Positions 16,915 through 26,470 are shown, numbered from the stretch's first letter. The stretch is 64,000 nt of DNA from Saccharothrix tamanrassetensis (GCF_014203665.1 NZ_JACHJN010000001.1:992001-1056000); one strand, 5' to 3'. Notes: generated by a model from the letters alone, not told the origin. Numbers and translations: made by a program.

Positions 16915-17843
16915 CCGGTGCCCTCCCTGCGGGCCAGCACCCGGCGCAGGGCCTTCTGCCTGCTCTCCGGCAGGTCCGCCAGCCACAGCTGCTGGAACAT
17001 GTGCCAGTCCGTGGGGTGCGCCGCGATGTCGGCGGCGAACACGTCCGCAATGGACTGGGTGGCCGCCGGGACGCCACCGGTGCCCGACACCCGGATCGGC
17101 GGGTGGATGCGGACGACCCAACCGTCCTCGGTGAACCACAGCCCGACCGGCAGCAGCGCCGCGCCCGTGGTGGCGGCCAGGTGCGCGGGGCCGGCGGGCA
17201 TCATGGTGCGCTCGCCGAAGAACGTCACCGGCACACCGCCCGCCGTGAGGTCCCGGTCGGCGAGCAGGCAGATGGGCTGGTTGGCGCGCAGCCGTTCCGC
17301 GAGCACCACGGCCGGGTTGCGGTCGCCGCCGGTCAGCGGCACGACCTCGAAGCCCAGACTCTCCCGGAACGCGATGAACCGCCGGTACAGCGACTCGGGT
17401 CTGAGGCGTTCGGCGACGGTGGTGAACGTGCCGAGCTTCTCCACCAGCCACACGCCCGCCATGTCCCAGTTGCCGCAGTGCGGCAGCGCGAGCACCACGC
17501 CGTTACCGGCCGCCAGCGCCGCCTCCAGGTTCTCCACCCCGCTGAACGACCGGTCGCACGACTCGTAGACGGCCTTCAGGTCCATCGACGGCAGCCGGAA
17601 CGCCTCGCGCCAGTACCGCGCGTACGACCGGACGGACAACCGCACCAACTCGTCCAGTTCGGCCTCGCCCGCGCGCGGCACCACCCGCCGCAGGTTCGCC
17701 CTCAGCTGCTGGACGCCGCCGCCGGCACGCCGTGACGCCCAGTCCGCACCCCGGTCGAACAGCGCGACCGCCCACTTCTCCGGCAGCAGCCGGACCACTC
17801 GCCAGCCCGCGGCGAAGCCGAGATCGGCCAGGCGCTCCTTCAT
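16911..17843 (-). CDS. Phosphatidylinositol mannoside acyltransferase (PatA/Rv2611c-like)
   Basis: The 310-residue protein belongs to the LpxL/HtrB-like lysophospholipid acyltransferases. The H(X4)D catalytic motif is HCGNWD (about 121-126), with an aromatic, Arg-rich C-terminal part. The mycobacterial counterpart PatA adds a fatty acyl chain to the mannose of PIM1/PIM2. ATG 17843 overlaps the pgsA stop (ATGA). It sits directly before pimA, which makes its acceptor, so the role is well supported by order and family. Confidence 0.92.
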   Translation of the reverse strand: MKERLADLGFAAGWRVVRLLPEKWAVALFDRGADWASRRAGGGVQQLRANLRRVVPRAGEAELDELVRLSVRSYARYWREAFRLPSMDLKAVYESCDRSFSGVENLEAALAAGNGVVLALPHCGNWDMAGVWLVEKLGTFTTVAERLRPESLYRRFIAFRESLGFEVVPLTGGDRNPAVVLAERLRANQPICLLADRDLTAGGVPVTFFGERTMMPAGPAHLAATTGAALLPVGLWFTEDGWVVRIHPPIRVSGTGGVPAATQSIADVFAADIAAHPTDWHMFQQLWLADLPESRQKALRRVLARREGTG

Positions 17844-18448
17844 GTCGACAGCTCCTTAGCGGCACGCCGCACGGCCAGCACGCGCTGCACCACGGTGATC
17901 ACCACGAGTGCGGTGAGCAGGTACAGCGCCACCGGCAGGACGTACGGCACGCCCAGCCCGTGCAGGCCGATGCCGACCAGCGCGATGATGAACCGCTCCG
18001 CCCGTTCCGCCACGCCGCCGTCGGCGGACAGCCCCGAGGCCTCCGCCCGCGCCTTGACGTACGAGGTGACCTGCGCGCCCACCAGGGAGACCAGGCTCGC
18101 GGCGGCGAGCCCCTGCTCCCCCGCACCGAACGACCACCAGGCGATGGCGGCGAACAGCGCGCCGTCCGCGATCCGGTCGCAGCTCGCGTCCAGCACCGCG
18201 CCGAACCGCGTGCCGCCGCCCTGCGCGCGCGCCATCGCGCCGTCGATCAGGTCGAACAGCACGAACGCGGTGACCACGGCGGCCCCGGTGAACAGCTGCC
18301 CGCGCGGGATGAACCACAGCGAGGCGGCGACGGAGCCGACGGTGCCCAGCACCGTGACGGTGTTCGGGGTGAGGCCGCGGCGAAGCAGCCACGCCCCGAT
18401 CGGATCGGTGACGCGCGAAACCGACGCGCGGGCGAAGATGTTCAGCAT
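17840..18448 (-). CDS. pgsA: Phosphatidylinositol phosphate synthase (CDP-alcohol phosphatidyltransferase)
   Basis: The 202-residue membrane protein has about six helices. The CDP-alcohol signature DLIDGAMARAQ continues to GAVLDASCDR, giving the D-X2-D-G-X2-A-R...G-X3-D-X3-D pattern in full. In actinobacteria this family member makes phosphatidylinositol phosphate from CDP-diacylglycerol and inositol phosphate. It is coupled by 4 nt to the acyltransferase. The upstream neighbour is an XRE regulator rather than the usual HIT gene. Confidence 0.93.
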   Translation of the reverse strand: MLNIFARASVSRVTDPIGAWLLRRGLTPNTVTVLGTVGSVAASLWFIPRGQLFTGAAVVTAFVLFDLIDGAMARAQGGGTRFGAVLDASCDRIADGALFAAIAWWSFGAGEQGLAAASLVSLVGAQVTSYVKARAEASGLSADGGVAERAERFIIALVGIGLHGLGVPYVLPVALYLLTALVVITVVQRVLAVRRAAKELST

Positions 18449-18509
18449 AAGGCGGCGACTGCACCTACCGGCGGGGACGACTGGGTCTCCGGCAGCCTAA
18501 CGGCCCAGC

Positions 18510-19349
18510 TCAGCCGAGCTTGCGGTGGTCCCTGGAGATTCCCTCCAGCAGGTCCTCCAGCTGCTCGCCGCGCATGGCGAGCCGCTCCAGCCGGCCGAAC
18601 AGCGCCAGGTACTCGCGCACGTCGTGGGGGTCGGTGATGGTCGCGTTGCCGGTCAGCACGCTCAACGTCACCACCCGCTCGTCGTAGACCTGGAACCCGT
18701 GCAGCGCGACCAGGTTCGCGTCCGCGGTCCAGGGCACCACGCCGAGCTGCACATTCGGTCTCCGCATGATCTGCACGAGGTGCTCGATCTGCTCGCACAT
18801 CAGGTCGGCCGACCCCATCCGCCACCGCAGCGCACCCTCGGCCAGCAGGAACACGAACCGCTTGCCCAGGTCGTCCATCCGCGCCCGACGGCTGCGCAGC
18901 GTGGCGATCGCGGTGTCCTGCTCGTGCGCCGGCGTGGCGTTGAGCACCACCCGCAGGTAGTTCTCACTCTGCAACAACGCCGGAACCCCGGCGTTCTGAA
19001 AAAAACGGCTCGTGGTCGCACGGGCCTCGATACGCGCCACGGTCTGCTGGTGCCGATGCGCCCCGCGGTGCAGCACCACCCGGCGGGTCTCCGCCTCGGC
19101 GTGCAGCTGACGGGCCAGTTCCACCAGCTCGACCCTGGTCTCCCTGGTCGCCGACAACTCGGCCACCAGGCGCTCCACGTCGGTCACGGACGGGAGGAGC
19201 ATGCCGTTCTCGATCTTCGACAACTTCGACTGGCTCATCCCGGTAGCCCGCGCGGTGGCCGTGCCGGTCATCTTGGCCTCCGTGCGCAGCCTGCGTAACT
19301 CGCGCGAGAGCCGTTCTCGGGCCAGCCGCGAACGCTCAGGTGCGGTCAT
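18510..19349 (-). CDS. XRE helix-turn-helix regulator with DUF5753 (Scr1/WhiJ-like)
   Basis: The 279-residue protein starts at ATG 19349. A Cro/C1-type helix-turn-helix lies at about 12-70 (TGTATARATGMSQSKLSKIEN). A DUF5753-type domain spans about 100-275 (IEARATTSRFFQNAGVPALL, then NVQLGVVPWTA). Such regulators are numerous in filamentous actinomycetes, often beside a small DUF397 protein in development- or antibiotic-related pairs. No DUF397 gene is present within the 61-bp gap to pgsA or upstream. It stands between the HIT and pgsA genes on the same strand, splitting the otherwise conserved PIM operon. Confidence 0.9.
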   Translation of the reverse strand: MTAPERSRLARERLSRELRRLRTEAKMTGTATARATGMSQSKLSKIENGMLLPSVTDVERLVAELSATRETRVELVELARQLHAEAETRRVVLHRGAHRHQQTVARIEARATTSRFFQNAGVPALLQSENYLRVVLNATPAHEQDTAIATLRSRRARMDDLGKRFVFLLAEGALRWRMGSADLMCEQIEHLVQIMRRPNVQLGVVPWTADANLVALHGFQVYDERVVTLSVLTGNATITDPHDVREYLALFGRLERLAMRGEQLEDLLEGISRDHRKLG

Positions 19350-19548
19350 GAAACGCACGTTATCGATGATGGCGGTCCGTGACGATCGGCCACACAGGGA
19401 ATACCGGACGTTCATCGCCGCTCATGTGGTGATCTTTCGCACGGCGACTGTGTGTATTCGGGTTGCACGTGCAGACGGGCGTGCACTCGGCGGCACGAGA
19501 CCGCCGAGTGACGCAATTCGACGGTCGGATGCGGTGCGGCGCTGCCGA

Positions 19549-20094
19549 CTAATGCGTCGACCAGGCGTCCGCCAGCAGTCGACGGGTCTCCCCGAGCAGC
19601 TGCGGCAGGACCTTGGTGTGGCCGATCACCGGCATGAAGTTCGCGTCGCCGCCCCACCGGGGCACCACGTGCTGGTGCAGGTGGGCGGCGATGCCGGCGC
19701 CCGCCACGACGCCCTGGTTCATGCCGATGTTGAACCCGTGCGGGTTCGCCACGGCGCGGATCACCCGCATGGCGCGCTGCGTGAACTCGGCGAGTTCAGC
19801 CGTCTCGGCGGGCGTGAGGTCGGTGTAGTCGGGCACGTGCCGGTAGGGCAGCACCATCAGGTGGCCGGGGTTGTACGGGTACAGGTTGAGCACCGCGAAC
19901 ACCAGCGCGCCACGGGCCAGGATCAGGCCCTCGGCGTCGTCCAGCCCGATCACCCGGCAGAACGGGCAGCCCTCCGGCTCGTCGCCGACCGCCTTGCCCT
20001 CACCGCGCACGTAGGAGAGGCGGTGCGGGGTCCACAGCCGCTGCAGCTCGTCGTGGACCCCGACCCCGTCCTGCTCTTCGTACCGGGGCGTCAC
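19549..20094 (-). CDS. HIT-domain protein, Ap4A phosphorylase-like (Rv2613c-like)
   Basis: The 181-residue protein has the histidine triad [10 protein letters not shown] and the GCPFCRV segment near the N-terminus. The mycobacterial homologue in the same position has been described as a diadenosine tetraphosphate phosphorylase, so it may clear Ap4A made by aminoacyl-tRNA synthetases. Its GTG start overlaps the thrS stop by 4 nt, a telling coupling because ThrRS is a source of Ap4A. It ends 200 bp before the XRE regulator start. Confidence 0.9.
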   Translation of the reverse strand: MTPRYEEQDGVGVHDELQRLWTPHRLSYVRGEGKAVGDEPEGCPFCRVIGLDDAEGLILARGALVFAVLNLYPYNPGHLMVLPYRHVPDYTDLTPAETAELAEFTQRAMRVIRAVANPHGFNIGMNQGVVAGAGIAAHLHQHVVPRWGGDANFMPVIGHTKVLPQLLGETRRLLADAWSTH

Positions 20095-22124
20095 TGGACG
20101 AGTTCCGCCGTGGGCGAGGCGTTCTCGCGACGGGTCACCCAGTCGACGATGGTCTCGACCGCGCGGGCCACCGGCACGCCGTTGATCTGCGTGCCGTCGC
20201 GGAACCGGAACGACACCGCGCCGGATTCGACGTCCTTGCCGCCCGCGAGCAGCATGAACGGCACCTTCTGGGTGGTGTGGTTGCGGATCTTCTTCTGCAT
20301 CCGGTCGTCGGAGGAGTCCACCTCCACCCGGATCTTGCGCTCCCGCAGCGCCGCCGCGACCCGCTCCAGGTGCTCGACGTGCTCGTCGGCGATCGGGATG
20401 CCGACCACCTGCACGGGGGCCAGCCACGCCGGGAACGCCCCCGCGTAGTGCTCGGTGAGCACGCCGAAGAACCGTTCGATGGACCCGAACAGCGCCCGGT
20501 GGATCATGATCGGCTGCTGCCGGGAGCCGTCCGGCGCGGTGTACTCCAGCTCGAACCGCTTGGGCTGGTTGAAGTCGAGCTGGATGGTCGACATCTGCCA
20601 CGACCGGCCGATGGCGTCCTTGGCCTGCACGGAGATCTTCGGGCCGTAGTACGCCGCACCGCCGGGGTCGGGCACGAGTTCCAGCCCGGAGTCCTCGGCG
20701 GCCTGCCGCAGCGTCTCGGTGGCCTCCGCCCACTCCTGCGGGTCGCCGATGAACTTCGGCGAGTCGTCGCGGGTGGACAGTTCGAGGTAGAAGTCGCTCA
20801 GGCCGTAGTCGGCGAGCAGGTCGAGCACGAACTTCAGCAGCGACCGGAGCTCGCCCGGCATCTGCTCCTTCGTGCAGTAGATGTGCGAGTCGTCCATCGT
20901 CAGGCCGCGCACCCGGGTGAGGCCGTGCACCACGCCGGACTTCTCGTACCGGTAGACCGTGCCGAACTCGAACAGCCGCAGCGGCAGCTCGCGGTAGGAC
21001 CGCCCGCGCGACCTGAAGATCAGGTTGTGCATCGGGCAGTTCATCGCCTTGAGGTAGTAGTCCTCGCCCTCGAACTCGATCGGCGGGAACATCGTGTCCG
21101 CGTAGTAGGGCAGGTGGCCGGACGTGTGGAACAGGCCGCTCTTGCTGATGTGCGGCGTGTTGACGAACTCGTAGTCCGACTCCTCGTGCCGGCGGCGCGA
21201 GTAGTCCTCCAGCTCACGGCGGATGACGCCGCCCTTGGGGTGGAACACGGCCAGCCCCGAGCCCAGCTCGTCGGGGAAGCTGAACAGGTCCAGCTCGACC
21301 CCCAGCTTGCGGTGGTCGCGGCGCTCGGCCTCGGCGAGCAGCTCCAGGTAGCCGTCCAGCGCCTCCTGCGACTCCCAGGCCGTGCCGTAGATCCGCTGGA
21401 GCTGCGGGTTGTTCTCGTTGCCGCGCCAGTAGGCGGCGGCCACGCGGGTGAGCTTGAACGCCGGGATGTGCTTGGTCGTGGGCACGTGCGGGCCGCGGCA
21501 CAGGTCGCCCCACACCCGGTCGCCGCTGCGCGGGTCCAGGTTGTCGTAGATCGTCAGCTCGCCGCCGCCGACCTCCATGATCTCCGAGGTGTCGACGGCG
21601 GCGCCCGACTCCCCACCGGCTTTGACGTCCACGAGCTCCAGCTTGAACGGCTCGTCCGCCAGCTCGCGCTTGGCCGCGTCGACGGACTCGACCACCCGCC
21701 GGTCGAACCGCTGCGCGCCCTTGACGATCTGCTTCATGCGCTTCTCCAGCGCCTGGAGGTCCTCGGGCGTGAACGGCTTGTCGACCCGGAAGTCGTAGTA
21801 GAACCCGTCCTTGACCGGCGGGCCGATGCCCAGCTTGGCCTCCGGGAACTGCTGCTGGACGGCCTGCGCGAGCACGTGCGCGGCGGAGTGCCGGATCACC
21901 GCGCGGCCGTCCGGCGTGTCGGCGGCCACCGGCTCCACTTCGACGTCCACCCGCGGCGCCCAGGACAGGTCGCGCAGGTGCCCTTCGGCGTCCCGGACCA
22001 CCACGACGGCGTCCGGCCCCTTGCCGGGCAGCCCCGCCTCCCGGACCGCCGTGCCCGCGGTGGTCCCGGCCGGCACCACCACGCGCGGTGGGGCGAGTGC
22101 GGCTGCGGGGCGCGGCTGGGACAC
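20091..22124 (-). CDS. thrS: Threonyl-tRNA synthetase
   Basis: The 677-residue class II synthetase has a TGS domain (about 15-75), an editing domain beginning with the metal-site [10 protein letters not shown] (about 79-88), the catalytic core and an anticodon-binding domain at the C-terminus. Active-site zinc ligands are in [15 protein letters not shown] and [12 protein letters not shown] 22124 follows GAGGAG. It heads the HIT/PIM block as in mycobacteria. Two GATAACA-like elements 30-60 bp upstream may belong to its promoter, with low certainty. Confidence 0.97.
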   Translation of the reverse strand: MSQPRPAAALAPPRVVVPAGTTAGTAVREAGLPGKGPDAVVVVRDAEGHLRDLSWAPRVDVEVEPVAADTPDGRAVIRHSAAHVLAQAVQQQFPEAKLGIGPPVKDGFYYDFRVDKPFTPEDLQALEKRMKQIVKGAQRFDRRVVESVDAAKRELADEPFKLELVDVKAGGESGAAVDTSEIMEVGGGELTIYDNLDPRSGDRVWGDLCRGPHVPTTKHIPAFKLTRVAAAYWRGNENNPQLQRIYGTAWESQEALDGYLELLAEAERRDHRKLGVELDLFSFPDELGSGLAVFHPKGGVIRRELEDYSRRRHEESDYEFVNTPHISKSGLFHTSGHLPYYADTMFPPIEFEGEDYYLKAMNCPMHNLIFRSRGRSYRELPLRLFEFGTVYRYEKSGVVHGLTRVRGLTMDDSHIYCTKEQMPGELRSLLKFVLDLLADYGLSDFYLELSTRDDSPKFIGDPQEWAEATETLRQAAEDSGLELVPDPGGAAYYGPKISVQAKDAIGRSWQMSTIQLDFNQPKRFELEYTAPDGSRQQPIMIHRALFGSIERFFGVLTEHYAGAFPAWLAPVQVVGIPIADEHVEHLERVAAALRERKIRVEVDSSDDRMQKKIRNHTTQKVPFMLLAGGKDVESGAVSFRFRDGTQINGVPVARAVETIVDWVTRRENASPTAELVQ

Positions 22125-22604
22125 GATGACTCCTCGGGTAGGCGGTGCTATTGCCGGAGATGTTATCGGGGCTCACCGACCTGTTATCTGCCGACACGTC
22201 CCGAAGCCATCCGGTCCAGGGCCTGAGACCGCTCTCAAGGCCCGCGGCGGCCTGCCCGGCTACGGCCCCTTGGAGCAGGCACCAGCCGAGGGTCGGATCG
22301 ACTGCCGATGACATCGCCGTACGGCTCGTGGTGCCGGGAAACCGCCCGCTGCGCCACCGAGTGACCCGGGCTCGTCGGCCGACGCACGCGGGTCGCGGGC
22401 ACCACCGGATGAACCAACGCGTATTCCGCCACCCGCAGAGCGTGAAAGCGCAATTCAGCGGGAAGTGGTCTGTTCGAGTATTCGGACCACTCGAACGGAC
22501 TCCACAACGGAGCGCGCCACCAACCCTGACGACCTTTTTCCCGAACCCCTACTCCCCCACCCAGCGGATTACCCACCGCACCTGTAGGCGAGCATGATCA
22601 CCTC
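22125..22604. other. 480-bp divergent gap with mutually exclusive hairpins at 22464-22496
   Basis: No gene is supported. The thrS-proximal part should hold its promoter. At 22464-22496 two hairpins interlock: AGTGGTC (22464-22470) pairs with GACCACT (22485-22491), and GTTCGAGT (22472-22479) pairs with ACTCGAAC (22489-22496). They share bases 22489-22491, so only one can form at a time, about 110 bp before the anchor-domain gene. Confidence 0.5.
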
Positions 22605-23468
22605 ATGAGCACTGCGACGACGTCCGGCAGCTGGCCGACGATCAGCACCACACCTCCGAACCTCGAAGGATTGGGCACCGACCACGTCAAGTGGGGTGTT
22701 CCCGCCGGCTCGGGCAAGAGCGGGTACGTGTTCCGCGGTGGCGCTGTCGACGTGAAGCTGGACGGCACGGAATTCACCCTGGGCACGTTCACCCACGAGA
22801 ACTTCCCCATTCAGGCGATGCCGCAGTCCCAGTTCGAGGTCGACCTCACGGTCAAGGTGGTCTTCGAGGACGGCACGGAGAGCGACTTCAGCTTCAAGTT
22901 CCGGCACAACGAGACCCCCAACGTCGGCCCCAACCCGGAGGACGAGGTCGACCTGCCCACGTTCGTCTCGCCGGAGAACGTCACCGTCGAAGGTGAGCAG
23001 TACGCCGTCGTGATCAGCGGTTTCAAGCAGGGCGGCCAGGTGGTCCGGAAGTTCATCAGCGCGGAGAACAGCGCCAACAGCGCCGACGTGGTGGCCCTGT
23101 TCGGCAAGGCGGGCCGGCCGGACGTGGTGATCACGACGGTGCGCAACAAGGGCGAGGTGAAGCGGACCCAGGCGGACGAGTACGTGGAGATCGTCAACCG
23201 CGGCAGCGCACCGGGGGACATTTCCGGCTGGACGCTGGGCGCCGACGACGCGGGCCAGGACTTCACCTTCCCGCCGGGCACCGTTCTCCAACCGGGCCAG
23301 CGGATCCGGGTTTACACCAACGAGATCCACCCGGAGTCCGGTGGTTTCTCGTACGGGATCAAGCGGCCCATCTGGAACGACCAGGGCGACACCGCCAAAT
23401 TGCGTGACACGAACCGCAACGTGGTCTCGCAGTTCGGCTACGGCAAATCCGCCCAGCCCACCCCCTAG
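22605..23468 (+). CDS. Choice-of-anchor K / lamin-tail domain protein
   Basis: The 287-residue protein has two beta modules. The first (about 10-125; LGTDHVKWGVPAG, FTLGTFTHENFPI) matches the choice-of-anchor K type. The second (about 180-280; ADEYVEIVNRGSAPGDISGW, LQPGQRIRVYTNE) matches a lamin-tail domain. Both are usually surface modules, yet there is no signal peptide, lipobox, transmembrane helix or sorting motif. ATG 22605 has only a weak ribosome site. An in-frame upstream ATG was not needed to explain the domain. The role is unknown, and intracellular or non-classical export use is possible. Confidence 0.75.
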   Translation: MSTATTSGSWPTISTTPPNLEGLGTDHVKWGVPAGSGKSGYVFRGGAVDVKLDGTEFTLGTFTHENFPIQAMPQSQFEVDLTVKVVFEDGTESDFSFKFRHNETPNVGPNPEDEVDLPTFVSPENVTVEGEQYAVVISGFKQGGQVVRKFISAENSANSADVVALFGKAGRPDVVITTVRNKGEVKRTQADEYVEIVNRGSAPGDISGWTLGADDAGQDFTFPPGTVLQPGQRIRVYTNEIHPESGGFSYGIKRPIWNDQGDTAKLRDTNRNVVSQFGYGKSAQPTP

Positions 23469-23485
23469 GCACCGTCGGAATCCAC

Positions 23486-23589
23486 CCGGATTCGGCTTCG
23501 GCAGGAATGCCGAGGCCGGATTCGGCTTCGGTGGTAAGTCGACACCGGATTCGGCTTCGGCTTCGGCAGCCGATATCGGATTCGGTTCG
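23486..23589. repeat. Four copies of CCGGATTCGGCTTCGG at about 30-bp period
   Basis: Copies lie at 23486-23501, 23516-23531 and 23545-23560 (all exact), with a diverged fourth at 23576-23589. The spacing of 30, 29 and 31 bp is near three helical turns. The tract fills the gap between the convergent lamin-tail and GntR genes. The linkers differ between copies, so it is an interspersed rather than a simple tandem repeat. Confidence 0.8.
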
Positions 23590-23619
23590 CCTTACCGGAC
23601 CGGCGCGTTCGGCCACCGG

Positions 23620-24324
23620 TCAGGACAGGAAACCGCGCAGCAGCGACGCCGTGCCGTCCAGGTGTTCCGCCATCGCCCGGCGCGCCCCTTCCGCGTCGCC
23701 GTCCAGGATCCGCGTGACGACCAGCTCGTGCTGGTCGTTGGAGTGCGCCAGGTTCGGCGGCAGCAGCGGGATCCGCTCCAGCAGTTCGTTCACCCGCATC
23801 CGCACGTCCGCGATGGCCCCCGTCAGCGACGCGGACCCGGTGGACTCCGCGATCGCCAGGTGCAGCCGGGAGTCCTTGCGCCGGTACTCGGCCAGCTCGG
23901 CCGAGGAGCACTCGGCGAGCCGCGCCCGCAGGTTCCGCCGCTCCCCCGGTCCCAGCGACCGCCCGGCCGCGCACTCGGCGGCCCCGGTCTCCAGCACGGT
24001 GCGCAGCGTCAGCGCGTCGAGCAGTTCGGGCACCTCCACCCGCCGCCCCGGCAGCGACGCGGGCAACTCGGCGTTGACGAACGTGCCGCCGTAGCGGCCC
24101 CGCCTGGACTCCACGATCCCGGCGTCCTGCAAGGACCTGATCGCCTCGCGCAAGGTCACCCGGCTCACGCCGAGCCTGGTCGCGAGTTCCCGTTCGGCGG
24201 GCAGCCGCTCGCCCGGCGGCACGACGCCGAGCCGGATCGCCTGCATGAGCCGTTCCACCGTCTCCTCGAACGCGTTGCCCGCCCGGACCGGGCGGAACAA
24301 CGCGTCCCGCAACGGCATCATCAC
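23620..24324 (-). CDS. FadR-type GntR regulator of the gamma-glutamyl amine cluster
   Basis: The product has about 234 residues, with an N-terminal winged helix (ERLPAERELATRLGVSRVTL, about 39-58) and a C-terminal FCD helical ligand domain with a likely metal site (DSRLHLAIAES, H in AEHLDG). The start is one of GTG 24324, ATG 24321 or ATG 24318; the first overlaps the SDR stop (GTGA). Being the last gene of the SDR-ALDH-hydrolase-ligase run, it probably represses that operon and the divergent permease by binding the 25-bp repeats at 28536 and 28626. Confidence 0.88.
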   Translation of the reverse strand: MMMPLRDALFRPVRAGNAFEETVERLMQAIRLGVVPPGERLPAERELATRLGVSRVTLREAIRSLQDAGIVESRRGRYGGTFVNAELPASLPGRRVEVPELLDALTLRTVLETGAAECAAGRSLGPGERRNLRARLAECSSAELAEYRRKDSRLHLAIAESTGSASLTGAIADVRMRVNELLERIPLLPPNLAHSNDQHELVVTRILDGDAEGARRAMAEHLDGTASLLRGFLS

Positions 24325-25088
24325 AGCGGTGTCACGTAGGCGCCCGCGATACCGCCGTCCACCAGGAAGTTCGACGCGGTGATGAACGACGAGTCGTCGC
24401 TGGCCAGGAACGCCACCGCGGCCGCGATCTCCTCCGGCTCGGCGAACCGGCCCAGCGGCACGTGCACCAGCCGCCGCGCGGCCCGTTCCGGGTCCTTCGC
24501 GAACAGCTCGCGCAGCAGCGGGGTGTTCACCGGTCCCGGCGACAGCGCGTTGACCCGCACGCCCTCCCGCGCGAACTGCACGCCCAGCTCACGGCTCATC
24601 GCCAGCACGCCGCCCTTCGAGGCGGTGTAGGAGATCTGCGAGGTGGCCGCGCCCATGGTGGCGACGAACGACGCCGTGTTGATCACCGATCCCTTGCCCT
24701 GCCGCAACATGTGCGGGATGGCGTAGCGGCAGCACAGGTACACCGACGTCAGGTTGACCTTCTGCACCCGGTCCCACGCCTCGATGCCGGTGGTCAGGAT
24801 GGAGTCGTCCTCGGGCGGCGAGATGCCCGCGTTGTTGAACGCGACGTCCAGCGAGCCACAGGTGTCCACAGTGGTCTGGTACAGCGCCGACACCTGCTCC
24901 TCGTCGGTCACGTCGACCCGCACGAACAGCCCGCCCACCTCGTCGGCGGCGGCCTCGCCCGCGCCCGCGTCGACGTCCGCGACCACCACCCGCGCGCCCT
25001 CGCTCGCCAGCCGGCGCACCGAGGCCAGGCCGATGCCGCTGCCGCCGCCGGTCACGACGGCCACCCGGCCTTCCAGTCGCTGTGCCAT
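24321..25088 (-). CDS. Short-chain dehydrogenase/reductase
   Basis: The 255-residue Rossmann oxidoreductase has TGGGSGIG at about 14-21, NNAG at about 89-92, and the catalytic Ser-Tyr-Lys with YTASK near 155-159. ATG 25088 has a GGGAGA site; an ATG at 25112 touching the upstream stop is possible. Located between an aldehyde dehydrogenase and a GntR regulator in a gamma-glutamyl amine operon, it is a candidate for oxidising the hydroxyl of gamma-glutamylethanolamide to the aldehyde. That assignment is inference; the family is functionally broad. Confidence 0.9.
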   Translation of the reverse strand: MAQRLEGRVAVVTGGGSGIGLASVRRLASEGARVVVADVDAGAGEAAADEVGGLFVRVDVTDEEQVSALYQTTVDTCGSLDVAFNNAGISPPEDDSILTTGIEAWDRVQKVNLTSVYLCCRYAIPHMLRQGKGSVINTASFVATMGAATSQISYTASKGGVLAMSRELGVQFAREGVRVNALSPGPVNTPLLRELFAKDPERAARRLVHVPLGRFAEPEEIAAAVAFLASDDSSFITASNFLVDGGIAGAYVTPL

Positions 25089-25111
25089 GTCTCTCCCATT
25101 CAGCCGGATCA

Positions 25112-26470
25112 TCAGTGGGCGATGAAGACGTTCTTGGTCTCGGTGAACGGTCCCAGCGCGTCCGGCCCCAGCTCACGTCCCAGCCCGGACTGCTTGAACC
25201 CGCCGAACGGCGTCCAGTAGCGGACCGACGAGTGCGAGTTGACCGACAGGTTCCCGGCCTCCACACCGCGCGAGACGCGCAGGGCCCGCCCCACGTCACG
25301 GGTCCAGATCGAGCCGGACAGCCCGAAATCGCCGGCGTTGGCCAGCCGCACGGCCTCGTCCTCGTCGGCGAACGGCAGCACGGCCACCACCGGCCCGAAG
25401 ATCTCGTCCACGGCGGCGGGATCGTCGGGCCGCACGGGTGCCAGGACCGTCGGGGGGAACCAGAAACCCGGCCCGTCGGGAGCCGACCCCCGGAACGCCA
25501 CCGGTGCGTCGTCGGGCACGTACGAGGACACCTTGGCCAGGTGCGCGGCGGAGATCAACGGTCCCATCTCGGTGGCCTCGTCGCCGGGCGCGCCGACGAC
25601 GACGCCCTTCACCGCCGGTTCCAGCAGCTCCATGAACCGGTCGTAGACCGAGGCCTGCACCAGGATCCGCGACCGCGCGCAGCAGTCCTGGCCGGCGTTG
25701 TCGAACACCCCGTACGGCGCGGTGGCGGCGGCCTGCTCCAGGTCCGCGTCGGCGAACACGATGTTGGCCGACTTGCCGCCCAGCTCCAGCGTCACCCGCT
25801 TCACCTGGTCCGCGCAGCCCGCCATGACCTGCTTGCCCACCCGCGTGGACCCGGTGAACACCACCTTGCGCACCGCCGGGTGCGTGACGAAGCGTTGCCC
25901 GACAACAGGTCCGGCACCGGGCAGCACCTGGAACACGTCCTCCGGGATGCCCGCCTCACGAGCCAGCTCCGCGAGCCGCAGCGCGGTCAGCGGTGTCAGC
26001 TCGGCGGGCTTGAGCACCACCGTGTTGCCCGCCGCCAGCGCCGGCGCGAAACCCCAGCCCGCGATGGGCATCGGGAAGTTCCACGGCACGATCACACCCA
26101 CCACGCCCAACGGTTCCTGGAACGTCACGTCCAGCCCGCCGGCCACCGGGATCTGCCTGCCGAACAGGCGTTCCGGCGCGGCCGAGTAGTAGTGCAGCAC
26201 GTCGCGGACGTTGCCCGCCTCCCACCGCGCGTTGCCGATGGTGTGCCCCGCGTTCAGCACTTCCAGCGCCGCGAGCTCCTCCACGGCACCGTCGACGGCG
26301 TCGGCGAACCGGCGCAGCAGCCGGGCGCGGTCACCGGGGGCGACCGCCTTCCAGGCGGGGAACGCGGCCTGGGCCCGGGCGATCGCCGCGTCGGTCTCCT
26401 CCAGCGAGGCGAGTCCGACGCGGCGCACCACTTCCCCGGTCGCCGGGTTGATCACGTCGGAGGAGGCCAT
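25112..26470 (-). CDS. NAD(P)-dependent aldehyde dehydrogenase (gamma-glutamyl aldehyde type by context)
   Basis: The 452-residue ALDH has the NAD-site PWNFPMPIAGWG, FTGSTRVGK, the general-base glutamate in LELGGKSAN and the nucleophile in GQDCCARSR; a double cysteine is normal in some members. Start choice: ATG 26470 gives a TGATG junction with the upstream hydrolase stop, while GTG 26473 is also possible. It should oxidise the aldehyde produced by the SDR or by an amine oxidation, as PuuC does in putrescine use. The substrate is assigned from neighbours. Confidence 0.9.
   Translation of the reverse strand: MASSDVINPATGEVVRRVGLASLEETDAAIARAQAAFPAWKAVAPGDRARLLRRFADAVDGAVEELAALEVLNAGHTIGNARWEAGNVRDVLHYYSAAPERLFGRQIPVAGGLDVTFQEPLGVVGVIVPWNFPMPIAGWGFAPALAAGNTVVLKPAELTPLTALRLAELAREAGIPEDVFQVLPGAGPVVGQRFVTHPAVRKVVFTGSTRVGKQVMAGCADQVKRVTLELGGKSANIVFADADLEQAAATAPYGVFDNAGQDCCARSRILVQASVYDRFMELLEPAVKGVVVGAPGDEATEMGPLISAAHLAKVSSYVPDDAPVAFRGSAPDGPGFWFPPTVLAPVRPDDPAAVDEIFGPVVAVLPFADEDEAVRLANAGDFGLSGSIWTRDVGRALRVSRGVEAGNLSVNSHSSVRYWTPFGGFKQSGLGRELGPDALGPFTETKNVFIAH

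Noticed and set aside
23486-23589. Possible CRISPR remnant with 16-bp repeats
   Set aside because: The intervals are only about 14 bp, two share sequence with the repeats, and no cas genes or leader are visible.
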